A DNA stretch of 64,000 bases from an uncultured Bizionia sp. Its GTDB lineage: Bacteria > Bacteroidota > Bacteroidia > Flavobacteriales > Flavobacteriaceae. The stretch spans positions 32,177 through 96,176 of the forward strand of contig CANMCF010000017.1 of NCBI GenBank assembly GCA_947496215.1. Direction: 5' to 3'. Below the pieces are notes generated by a model. That model made no database searches. It was not told where the DNA came from and saw only the letters and a program-made list of their open reading frames with translations. Positions 54,329-62,900 of this stretch are shown here, one piece after another. Both the position numbers and the translations under genes were made by a program. Numbering within the stretch: the stretch's first letter is position 1; each line of letters opens with the position of its first letter.

Positions 54329-55646
54329 AAATATATTAGCGCTGGCATTAACAGCATTCATTGGTTTTTCCGCATTGGCGCAAGAAAAAGCTTGGACGCT
54401 TAGAGAATGTGTTACTCATGCATTGGAAAACAACATTACTGTAAAAAGAGCTGAAAATACATTACGTATAAACGAACAGGATACAAAAGAAGCCAAAGGA
54501 CAGTTTTTACCTTCAGTTAGTGGAAGTGTTGGACATTCACTTAGTTTGGGTAATGCAGAGTTGTTTCCAGGACAATTCGTGGATAGAACAGCCAATAGTA
54601 CTAGTTTGAGTGTGGGGGGAAGTTATACTATTTTCAATGGTTTCAGAAGAACCAACCTGTATAAGCAATCCCTTTTGATCATTGAATCCAATGACTTGGA
54701 GTTGAATAGGATCAAAGATGATATTTCATTGAATGTTGTGAACTCATACTTGAACATTCTATTTAACAAAGAACGTCTGGAAACTGCTCAGGCACAATAT
54801 GCCTTTACAGAGAAACAATTGCAACAGGTAAAGGATTTGGTTGAGGCAGGAGTGCAGCCAAGAGCAAATATCTATGATGCGGAAGCTACTCTTAGTAACG
54901 ATTCGCAAAGTGTTACCGTTGCAGAAAATAACTATAACCTAGCATTATTGACGTTATCTCAATTGTTGCAAGTGCCATACGAAGGATTCGAGGTTCAGAT
55001 TATTGAGATAGACAATCCATCTGCAGCATTGATGTATAGCGACATAAAACCAATACTGGAATATGCATATGCGAATAGAAGTGAAATTAAAGTAGCTGAA
55101 AAAAACATTGAAAACGCAAAATTGGGGACTGAAGTTTCCAAGGGAGGTTTTTTGCCTACGGCATCATTGAATTATAGTTATGGGTCAAATGCATTTTTCA
55201 CTAATTTAAGTGGAAATGAAGATGCATTCTTTAATCAATTGAATGACCAGAAAGCTCATAGCTTTAGCTTGAATGTCAATATTCCAATATTCTCACAATT
55301 TAGAAACAAGACAGCTGTTGCAAAATCTAAAATCAGAGAGGAGAATTCCCAGTTGGATTTGGATCAAGCAAAGTTGACATTGGAATCCAACATACAACGT
55401 GCGTTTACAGATGCGCAAGCAGCATTGAAAACGTACGAGGCAGCAACAAAATCTATGGAATCCCAAGAATTGTCATTTGGCAATGCTCAAGAACGTTATA
55501 ACATAGGAGCTATGAATGCTTTTGAATTGGAACAAGCAAGAATCCGTTTGATAAACGCAGAATCTTCCTTGATAAATGCAAAATATGATTTTGTGTTTAA
55601 AACCAAAGTCTTGGACTTCTATTTAGGAAAACCAATTACAGAATAG
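54318..55646 (+). CDS. TolC family outer-membrane channel
   Basis: A 442-residue outer-membrane efflux protein. The signal peptide ends GFSALAQ, and the repeated structural halves of TolC are visible: AWTLRECVTHALENNITVKR at the start of the first and PILEYAYANRSEIKVAEKNI for the second, with long coiled-coil helices (AQYAFTEKQLQQVKDLVEAG and EELSFGNAQ-like ERYNIGAMNAFELEQARIR). It completes the tripartite exporter encoded by the five overlapping or close genes from 49952. The start overlaps the adaptor gene; the next gene, tsaB, begins one base after the stop. Confidence 0.94.
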   Translation: MKNKNILALALTAFIGFSALAQEKAWTLRECVTHALENNITVKRAENTLRINEQDTKEAKGQFLPSVSGSVGHSLSLGNAELFPGQFVDRTANSTSLSVGGSYTIFNGFRRTNLYKQSLLIIESNDLELNRIKDDISLNVVNSYLNILFNKERLETAQAQYAFTEKQLQQVKDLVEAGVQPRANIYDAEATLSNDSQSVTVAENNYNLALLTLSQLLQVPYEGFEVQIIEIDNPSAALMYSDIKPILEYAYANRSEIKVAEKNIENAKLGTEVSKGGFLPTASLNYSYGSNAFFTNLSGNEDAFFNQLNDQKAHSFSLNVNIPIFSQFRNKTAVAKSKIREENSQLDLDQAKLTLESNIQRAFTDAQAALKTYEAATKSMESQELSFGNAQERYNIGAMNAFELEQARIRLINAESSLINAKYDFVFKTKVLDFYLGKPITE

Positions 55647-55647
55647 T

Positions 55648-56325
55648 TTGGCATTGATACTTAGCATAGAAACAGCAACGACGAATTGCTCAGTCTCTCT
55701 TTCAGAAAAAGGAGAGACTTTGCTTTTAAAAGAAGATTACAATACCAATTACTCTCATGCAGAACGTTTGCATGTCTTCATAGAGGAAACACTCGATGAG
55801 GCTAACATTGAGAGAAGTCAACTTGATGCCATTGCCATAAGCAAAGGGCCAGGTTCTTATACGGGATTGCGAATAGGCGTGTCTGCGGCCAAGGGCTTAT
55901 GTTTGGCATTGGACATACCTTTGATTTCAATTCCGACTTTGGAAGCTTTGGCAAACCAGGTAAAAGTAGATGAAGGGCTAATAATACCAATGTTGGATGC
56001 AAGGCGTATGGAAGTATATTCAGCTATCTTTTCTTCGGAATCAAAACCACTCAGAGCAACTGAAGCTCAAATATTGGAGGAGAGTTCCTTTGCCGAGCAT
56101 TTAGCAATCGAAAAAGTATACTTCATTGGAAATGGAGTTGAAAAGACAAAGACCTTGATAAAACATGAAAATGCTTTTTTCATTGAAGGCAAGTTGCCTT
56201 CTGCCAATGAGATGGGAGCGTTGGCTTATGAAAAGTTCAAAAAAAACGACATCGAAGATGTCGCTTATTTTGAACCTTATTATTTAAAAGATTTCGTGGC
56301 TTTGAAACCCAAACAAAAGAATTAA
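55648..56325 (+). CDS. tsaB: tRNA threonylcarbamoyladenosine biosynthesis protein TsaB
   Basis: Partner of TsaD in making the universal t6A modification of tRNA position 37. The 225-residue protein has the ASKHA-fold signatures LILSIETATTNCSVSLSEKG and ISKGPGSYTGLRIGVSAAKG, with the later MLDARRMEVYSAIF. Start: TTG at 55648 (MALILSIETA), since no ATG precedes the conserved N-terminus. It begins one base behind the TolC stop and may be co-transcribed with the exporter genes, or rely on them for translation. The 3' end overlaps the convergent MscS gene by four bases. Confidence 0.95.
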   Translation: MALILSIETATTNCSVSLSEKGETLLLKEDYNTNYSHAERLHVFIEETLDEANIERSQLDAIAISKGPGSYTGLRIGVSAAKGLCLALDIPLISIPTLEALANQVKVDEGLIIPMLDARRMEVYSAIFSSESKPLRATEAQILEESSFAEHLAIEKVYFIGNGVEKTKTLIKHENAFFIEGKLPSANEMGALAYEKFKKNDIEDVAYFEPYYLKDFVALKPKQKN

Positions 56326-57134
56326 GCTTCTTTTTGAATTTCGACTGCATGTGGATATGGTATTTCGATTCCAGCTGCATCTAGAGCCTCTTTGCATTGT
56401 TCTAATGTGTCAAAGTAGACATCCCAGTAATCGGCTACGGAAGCAAATGGCCTTACCGCAAAATTGACGGAACTATCAGCTAATTCCGAAACGTTGACCG
56501 TAGGAGCTGGGTCTTGCAATACTTTGGGATTGCTGGTTAACACATTCATTAATACGTTCTTTGTTTGTTTTATGTCTGCATCATAACTAACACCAATCGT
56601 TAGGTCAACTCTTAGTTTGCCCTCGGTTGAATAATTTGTGATGTTCCCATTGGACAATGTGCCATTTGGTATGATGATCTCTTTGTTTGTTGGAGATATG
56701 ATTTTCGTAGTGAATATTTCAATTTCCTTTACAACACCTAGTTCTCCTTGAGCCTCTATTAAATCACCAATTTTTATAGGTTTGAAAATCATTAGCAAAA
56801 CACCTCCGGCAAAATTACCCAAAGAACCCTGTAGAGCCATTCCTATGGCTAAGCCTCCTGCTGCTAAAATAGCGGCAAATGATGTCGTTTCTACTCCCAG
56901 CTTGGCTAATATGGCTAAGATCAATAGTATCTTTAAAATCCATCCGATTAGGTTTAACAAGAACTTTTTTAAACTTTCATCGTAGTTTTTACTTGACATT
57001 AGTTTGTTGGTGGCGTTCATTAGCTTTTTAATGATCCAGGACCCAATGATCCATATTGCAATGGCACCAAGTACTTTAATGCCATATTCAGATGCAAAAT
57101 CCAAACCTTTGTCAATCCATTTTTGTGTTTCCAT
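56322..57134 (-). CDS. Small-conductance mechanosensitive channel, MscS family
   Basis: A 270-residue MscS channel of the plain, short type, which opens under membrane tension to release solutes during osmotic downshock. Three membrane helices are visible (about 18-38, 60-81, and the pore-lining TM3 FAAILAAGGLAIGMALQGSL with GNFAGGVLLMIFKP). The beta domain follows (IEAQGELGVVKEIEIFTTKI, IIIPNGTLSNGNITNYS), then the alpha/beta C-terminal part. The length is near that of E. coli MscS. On the minus strand, convergent with tsaB and overlapping it by four bases. Confidence 0.96.
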   Translation of the reverse strand: METQKWIDKGLDFASEYGIKVLGAIAIWIIGSWIIKKLMNATNKLMSSKNYDESLKKFLLNLIGWILKILLILAILAKLGVETTSFAAILAAGGLAIGMALQGSLGNFAGGVLLMIFKPIKIGDLIEAQGELGVVKEIEIFTTKIISPTNKEIIIPNGTLSNGNITNYSTEGKLRVDLTIGVSYDADIKQTKNVLMNVLTSNPKVLQDPAPTVNVSELADSSVNFAVRPFASVADYWDVYFDTLEQCKEALDAAGIEIPYPHAVEIQKEA

Positions 57135-57251
57135 TGTATGTTATATTTTGTTTTGAGTAATAAAGTTAAATAACCGCTTTTTCTTTGGCTCTATTAGAAT
57201 TTAATGATTTGCAATAATCGATAAAATGACTTGTTTCATCGAAGAATGAAT

Positions 57252-57617
57252 TTAAAGGTAATTATGAAAAGCAATTGAACATAAAGCTAGTAGGGCAGGA
57301 ACGGATTGTATGTAAAACAATCTTGGTTTTTTTGTTGAATAGGCACCATAAATACCAGCAATGCTAACACAAGTTAGGAAGAAAATAGAAAAATTGGTGG
57401 CATCTATTATCAAGGAGTATATAAGTCCAGCGACTAGGAAGCCATTGTACAGACCTTGATTTGCAGCAAGTATCTTGGTCTTTTCCGCAAAAGATTTGTC
57501 TTTTAACCCAAAAATCTTGATGACTTTTGGAGTAGTCCATAGAAACATCTCCAATACTAAAAAGTAAAAATGTTCTAAAGCAACGAAAATGATTAAAATG
57601 GAGGTCAGCAATTTCAT
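57252..57617 (-). CDS. DUF1304 membrane protein
   Basis: A 121-residue membrane protein with four hydrophobic segments and the family-typical opening ILIIFVALEHFYFLVLEMFL, followed by FGLKDKSFAEKTKILAANQG and LYNGFLVAGLIYSLI. DUF1304 proteins are widespread in bacteria and have no established function. It lies 14 bases behind the YyaL-type gene on the minus strand, so the two are likely in one operon. Downstream, 117 bases separate it from mscS; in that gap I see no clear terminator. Confidence 0.9.
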   Translation of the reverse strand: MKLLTSILIIFVALEHFYFLVLEMFLWTTPKVIKIFGLKDKSFAEKTKILAANQGLYNGFLVAGLIYSLIIDATNFSIFFLTCVSIAGIYGAYSTKKPRLFYIQSVPALLALCSIAFHNYL

Positions 57618-57631
57618 AGTTATAAGTTTTT

Positions 57632-59734
57632 TTAATCTTTCAATAATTCAATGGCTTTGTCAACATCCGAAACAGGAAGCTTGCAAGCATTGTTTACACA
57701 GACATAAATGAAGGTTTCATCTTCTACATAGCGATTCTTCAATAGAGGAAGCTTGTTGTCTGCCTTGCTACCTACAATTAGTTTGTTTGGAATGTAAGAT
57801 TTGTTTAGTTCCGATACTTTTTCAGAAACTAATTCACCTACAATGGCGACTTCATAGAAAGGTTCAGTATAATTTAACATTAGATCCAACCAGTTGGAAT
57901 AGCTGGAACCATAGTCTTTTATTTCTGGTTTAACATTGTTGAGCATTGTGGTGGCTGTCTTGTAATAATGTGCATTGCTGAAGAAATGTGACAATTTAAA
58001 TAGATTCTTCGCCATTATAGAGTTGCTTGCCGGTATCACGTTGTCTCTATATTCCATATTTCTGGATACCAGGTCTTTGTCTTCATTGGATGTGAAATAG
58101 AACATTTTGTGTGTGCTGTCGAAAAAATGATCAAAGGCATAATTGGTTAGATCTCTCGCCGTATGTAGCCACTTTTCCTCCAAAGTGATTTCATAAAGGG
58201 TGATGAAGGCATCTATCGTGGTGGAGTAATCTTCCAAATAGCCATTTATGGAACTTTTTCCGTTTTTGTAATTATGATTTAATCCGCCATCAGGCCTTAG
58301 TAGGTTGTTCATTATGAAATTAGCGTTCTTTGTGGCGGAAAGTAGGTGTTTTTCTTCTTTCAAGACACGATAAGCATCCGCATAGCCTTTTAACATCAGT
58401 GCATTCCAGGACGTTAATACTTTGTCATCCAAACGAGGGCGCTCCCTCTTTTCTCTTTCCTTTAATAAAAGAGTTTTCCATTTTTGTTTTTTGTCGATTA
58501 GGGTTTCTAATGATATCTTATGTTTTTTAACAAGGTCTTCATTGGTTTTCGTTCTAATTAGAACATAGTTTTTGTCTTCCCAAAAACCATAGCCATTCAC
58601 ATTGTAATAATCTGCGAATAAATCGAAATCAGAGCCCAGTAGGGACTTTAAGCTTTCTTTTTGCCAAACATAGAAAGCGCCTTCTTCCAACTCGCCTTCT
58701 GGAGTATTGCTATCAGCATCGAGGGAGGATAGAAAGGCCCCGTTGTCAACAGTCAATTCTCGTTCAATGAAGGATAGGGTTTCAGTAATCACCTCTTTGT
58801 AAAGCTCGTTCTTGGTGATGAGATAGGCATCTGCATATAGACTCACCAATTGACCATTGTCATATAACATTTTTTCAAAATGTGGGACATGCCATTTGGC
58901 GTCTACCGAATATCTTGAAAAACCACCTCCAATTTGATCATAGACACCACCATAGGCCATCTTTGTTAATGTGGTGTTTACAAAGCTCTTTAGAGATTCA
59001 TCATTTTTTTGGTAGGCATAGCGTAATAGGAAATGATAGTTGTTTGGCATCATAAATTTTGGAGCACGATTCATCCCCCCTTTTTTGGTGTCAAAATGCT
59101 TGGACCAATTTTCTATGGTTTCTTCAACGAAGGCACTTTCAAAAACAGGAACATCGTTATTCAAGGAAACAATGTCCATGGATTTGATGCCTTGTTCTAA
59201 TTTATCGGCATATTCATATAATTTGTCCGGATTTTCATTGTACAATTTTGAAATCTTGTTTAAGGCTCCAATCCATTGATCTTTGGTGAAATAGGTGCCT
59301 CCCCAAATCGGTCTTCCATCTGGCAAGGCAATGGCGTTTAAAGGCCAACCACCTTGACCAGTCATTAATTGTACGGCATTCATATAGACCTGATCTATGT
59401 CAGGACGTTCTTCCCTGTCTACTTTTATGCTTATGTAATTGTCATTCATTGATTTGGCAACTTCCTCGTCTTCAAAACTCTCGTGTTCCATGACATGGCA
59501 CCAATGACAAGCAGAATAACCTACACTTATGATTATGAGTTTGTTCTCCTTTTTTGCCAAATCAAGAGTTTTGTCATTCCACGCATACCAATTTACAGGA
59601 TTGTGTGCATGTTGTAGCAGATAAGGGCTGGTTTCATTAATGAGATTGTTGGTGAATTGATGTGTCATTAGGTTTTCATTTTGACCTTTACAACTTATCA
59701 AGAAGATAAATAGAATAAGTTTCATAAGTTTCAT
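57632..59734 (-). CDS. YyaL/SSP411-type thioredoxin-domain lipoprotein
   Basis: A 700-residue protein of the YyaL (spermatogenesis-associated protein 20-like) family. The N-terminal thioredoxin-like domain (about 25-190) has the signature [13 protein letters not shown] and the motif C76HWC79H ([20 protein letters not shown]). The rest, about 200-700, is an alpha/alpha barrel like that of glycosidases or N-acylglucosamine epimerases ([20 protein letters not shown] and [20 protein letters not shown]). The N-terminus has a lipobox-like FLISC with Cys15, so export and lipidation are likely. Enzymatic function is not established. A TAnnTTTG element ends five bases before the first ATG; a second in-frame ATG lies nine bases later at 59725. 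Confidence 0.9.
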   Translation of the reverse strand: MKLMKLILFIFLISCKGQNENLMTHQFTNNLINETSPYLLQHAHNPVNWYAWNDKTLDLAKKENKLIIISVGYSACHWCHVMEHESFEDEEVAKSMNDNYISIKVDREERPDIDQVYMNAVQLMTGQGGWPLNAIALPDGRPIWGGTYFTKDQWIGALNKISKLYNENPDKLYEYADKLEQGIKSMDIVSLNNDVPVFESAFVEETIENWSKHFDTKKGGMNRAPKFMMPNNYHFLLRYAYQKNDESLKSFVNTTLTKMAYGGVYDQIGGGFSRYSVDAKWHVPHFEKMLYDNGQLVSLYADAYLITKNELYKEVITETLSFIERELTVDNGAFLSSLDADSNTPEGELEEGAFYVWQKESLKSLLGSDFDLFADYYNVNGYGFWEDKNYVLIRTKTNEDLVKKHKISLETLIDKKQKWKTLLLKEREKRERPRLDDKVLTSWNALMLKGYADAYRVLKEEKHLLSATKNANFIMNNLLRPDGGLNHNYKNGKSSINGYLEDYSTTIDAFITLYEITLEEKWLHTARDLTNYAFDHFFDSTHKMFYFTSNEDKDLVSRNMEYRDNVIPASNSIMAKNLFKLSHFFSNAHYYKTATTMLNNVKPEIKDYGSSYSNWLDLMLNYTEPFYEVAIVGELVSEKVSELNKSYIPNKLIVGSKADNKLPLLKNRYVEDETFIYVCVNNACKLPVSDVDKAIELLKD

Positions 59735-59738
59735 AAGT

Positions 59739-59746
59739 CAAAGTTA
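59739..59746 (-). promoter_or_regulatory. Bacteroidetes -7 element close to the YyaL-type gene start
   Basis: On the minus strand TAACTTTG matches TAnnTTTG, but only four bases lie between it and the first ATG (59734). If used, transcription would begin at about that ATG, so the second ATG at 59725 or a leaderless start would apply. Confidence 0.4.
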
Positions 59747-59958
59747 ATTAAAATTAGATTGTAAAAATTTAATCAAAAGTCAAAATTAAAGGTAGGACAT
59801 TGTTCTTTACGATTGTTATATTAATAAGATAATTGATATCTAAATTGTTAAAATGCATATGTTGTCGTTATAACTAGACGGGTAATGCTGTAAAAATCGA
59901 GTTATTATTAGTATAATTGCAATTGGCTTTTTAGATTATAAAATATAAATTCCTCTTA

Positions 59959-62900
59959 ATGATGAAAAAATTTACACTATTTATTATTTTATTATTTTCT
60001 GTTTTTACCTCCCAAGCTCAGGATCTCTTGATGCAAAACGGGACTTTTAATCAATGCTCTGGTGTTTTATATGATTCAGGAGGTAGTGCGAGTAATTACG
60101 GAAATGACGAAAACTTTGTTCTAACTATCTGTCCAGATAGTGCTGGTCAATTTATTTCATTGAATTTTACGGCATTCAGCACACAAGCGAATAACGATGT
60201 TTTGACTATTTATGATGGAGACGATACTACGGCTACGGTTTTGGGAACGTATTCAGGCGGAGGGGCTGCAAACAACCCTGGAACCGTTTCTGCATCGACT
60301 AATAGTGCTACTGGGTGTTTGACACTTCAGTTTGTAAGTGATGCGTCGGCACCTACTACGGGATGGGCTGCAAACATATCTTGTATGCAAGCTTGTCAAA
60401 CCATAACATCATCTATCGATTCTACTACACCCGCAGTAAACAACGCTGGTGTCATTGAAGTTCCAACAGGAACGAATGTCGCATTTGAAGGGAGTGCAAC
60501 GTTTTCTGATGATGGCACGGGAGCTACATACGCATGGGTTTTTGGAGATGGAGGCAATGCCAATGGGGAATCGGTGAATAATATATTTAATACGGCTGGG
60601 ACATACACGACGACGCTTACTGTAACGGATACAAATCCAACAGGTTGTTCTTCGTCCAGTCAAGTTACGGTTGTGGTTTTGGATCCAATCGTTACAATAA
60701 ACAATGCAGCGTACCCAGAGTCTAGTTTTGGTCCAGAGCAACTCATCTCCGATGTGTTGGTGTCTGGGGGATGCTCAGGAGTGGATAATTTTAGTTTTCA
60801 AGTTAGCGGAGGGGAGAGTGATCTAACAACAAAAAGTTATGGTTATTTTAGAAGAGGGACATCCAATTTTCCTTTTAGAGAAGGAATCGTTCTTACAACA
60901 GGGCGTGCACATGGAGGAGGTAATACCGTTGCAGTTCCTGCAAATCCTAACCCGAGCTTCAATAATGGACAAGCAGGTGATGCGGATTTGGAAGCAGCTT
61001 TGGGGCAAACAAACACGAATGATGCTACTTTCATAAAATTTAACTTTGTACCTACGGCCGATAATATAAGTTTCAATTTTATAATGGCTTCTGAAGAGTA
61101 CGATGGAAACACGGAGTGTAGTTTTGCAGATAGTTTTGCCTTCCTTCTACGAGAAGTGGGAACGGTACCTTATACTAATCTGGCAGTATTGCCGGATGGA
61201 ACTCCAGTTAGTGTAACGAACATTAATGGTTCGACTACCTGTCCTGCGAATGCAGCGTTTTTTGAAGGATATAATTTACCAGATACAAACTATGGGGGAA
61301 GAACGGTTGTGTTGACTGCTTCTGCAAATGTGAACCCAAATGTTACTTATGAAATCAAACTGGTAGTCGCGGATCAAGGAGATTCTATTTGGGATTCTGC
61401 AATTTTCTTGGAAGCAGGAAGTTTTAATTTAGGAGGAGATTTGGGAGATGACATTACAATTGCTGCAGGAACTTCGGTATGTGCAGGGACATCTGTTAAC
61501 TTGGACACGGAAGTGGACCCTTCTGTAGCTCATGTTTGGTATTATGAAGGTAATGTTATCGCAGGAGAAACTGGACCATCTATTGATGTTACTCAAACTG
61601 GTACTTATACTGTAGACGTGGTGTTTGCAGCAACTTGTGTTGCGACTGATGAAGTTTATGTCGAGTTTATTCCAGGCTCTATAGTGGATACGGTAAATGA
61701 TTTGGTTGAATGCAATGATGGTTCAGGAGCTGTAGTATTTGATTTGACCCAAAATACCAATCCTGCCTTGGGAACTCAAGACCCAGCGGTGTATGGTGTA
61801 AGTTATCACAATACTGCGGCAGATGCAACAAATGGAGCAAATGCTATTGTTAATCCAACTACATATACTGGAACCGATGGAGAAATCATTCATATTAGAG
61901 TAGAGAATGCGGCGACACAAATGTGTCCGGCTACAGATACATTTACATTGAACTTTTTGGATGTTGTTTTGAATCCGGCACTGGATATGGAAGTTTGCGA
62001 TGATGTTTCAAATGACGGTACAGAACCTTTTGATTTGGAAACACAGACCGCAGCGATATTGGGAGCACAAGCAGCTGCCGATTTCAACGTGACCTACCAC
62101 TTGGACTTTGCAAATGCAGATGCAGGAACAGGAGCATTGACAAGTCCTCATGACAATGGAGCTAACCCGGAACCGATCTATGTCAGAATAGAAAGTGCTT
62201 CAGACGCTACGTGTTATGTGGCTTCGGCTACTGCTGTCTTCAATTTGATAGTAAACCCGAGAGCGGTTGCGACGCAACCAATGGATATGGTGGTTTGTGA
62301 TGATCTGTCCAACGATGGGGTTGAAGTCTTCGATCTCACTACACAAGAGGCAACGATATTGGGCGCTCAAAACCCAGCAAATTATACGGTAAGCTTCTAC
62401 GAAAGTCAAGCAGATGCCGATACCCCGGCAAATGCCATAGCAAACCCGACGACATACAGCAACACAGGATCCCCACAGACGATTCACGTTAGGGTGGACG
62501 ACAATACCAATCCTACTTGCTACGGCTACACGACCTTCGATTTGGTGGTTAACCCACTGCCGGTCATTCCAGCATTGGCAGATTATCAAGGCTGTGACAA
62601 CGATGACGATGGCGATGCGACCAATGGCCTAACCGAATTCGACTTGAGTACGATTGACGCCTTGGCCATAAACGGGCAAGCAGATGTCACGGTTACTTAT
62701 CACACAACCTTGGCAGATGCCCAAGCCAATCCACCGGTGAATGCCATAGGGCCAATTTATTTGAATACGACGGCGAACACGCAAACGATATATGTTAGGT
62801 TGGAGAACACGACCACGGGATGCGTATCCACCATAGCACCGCTCAACTTGATTGTCAATCCATTGCCAGCACCGGTTGCACCGACGCCATTGGAAATATG

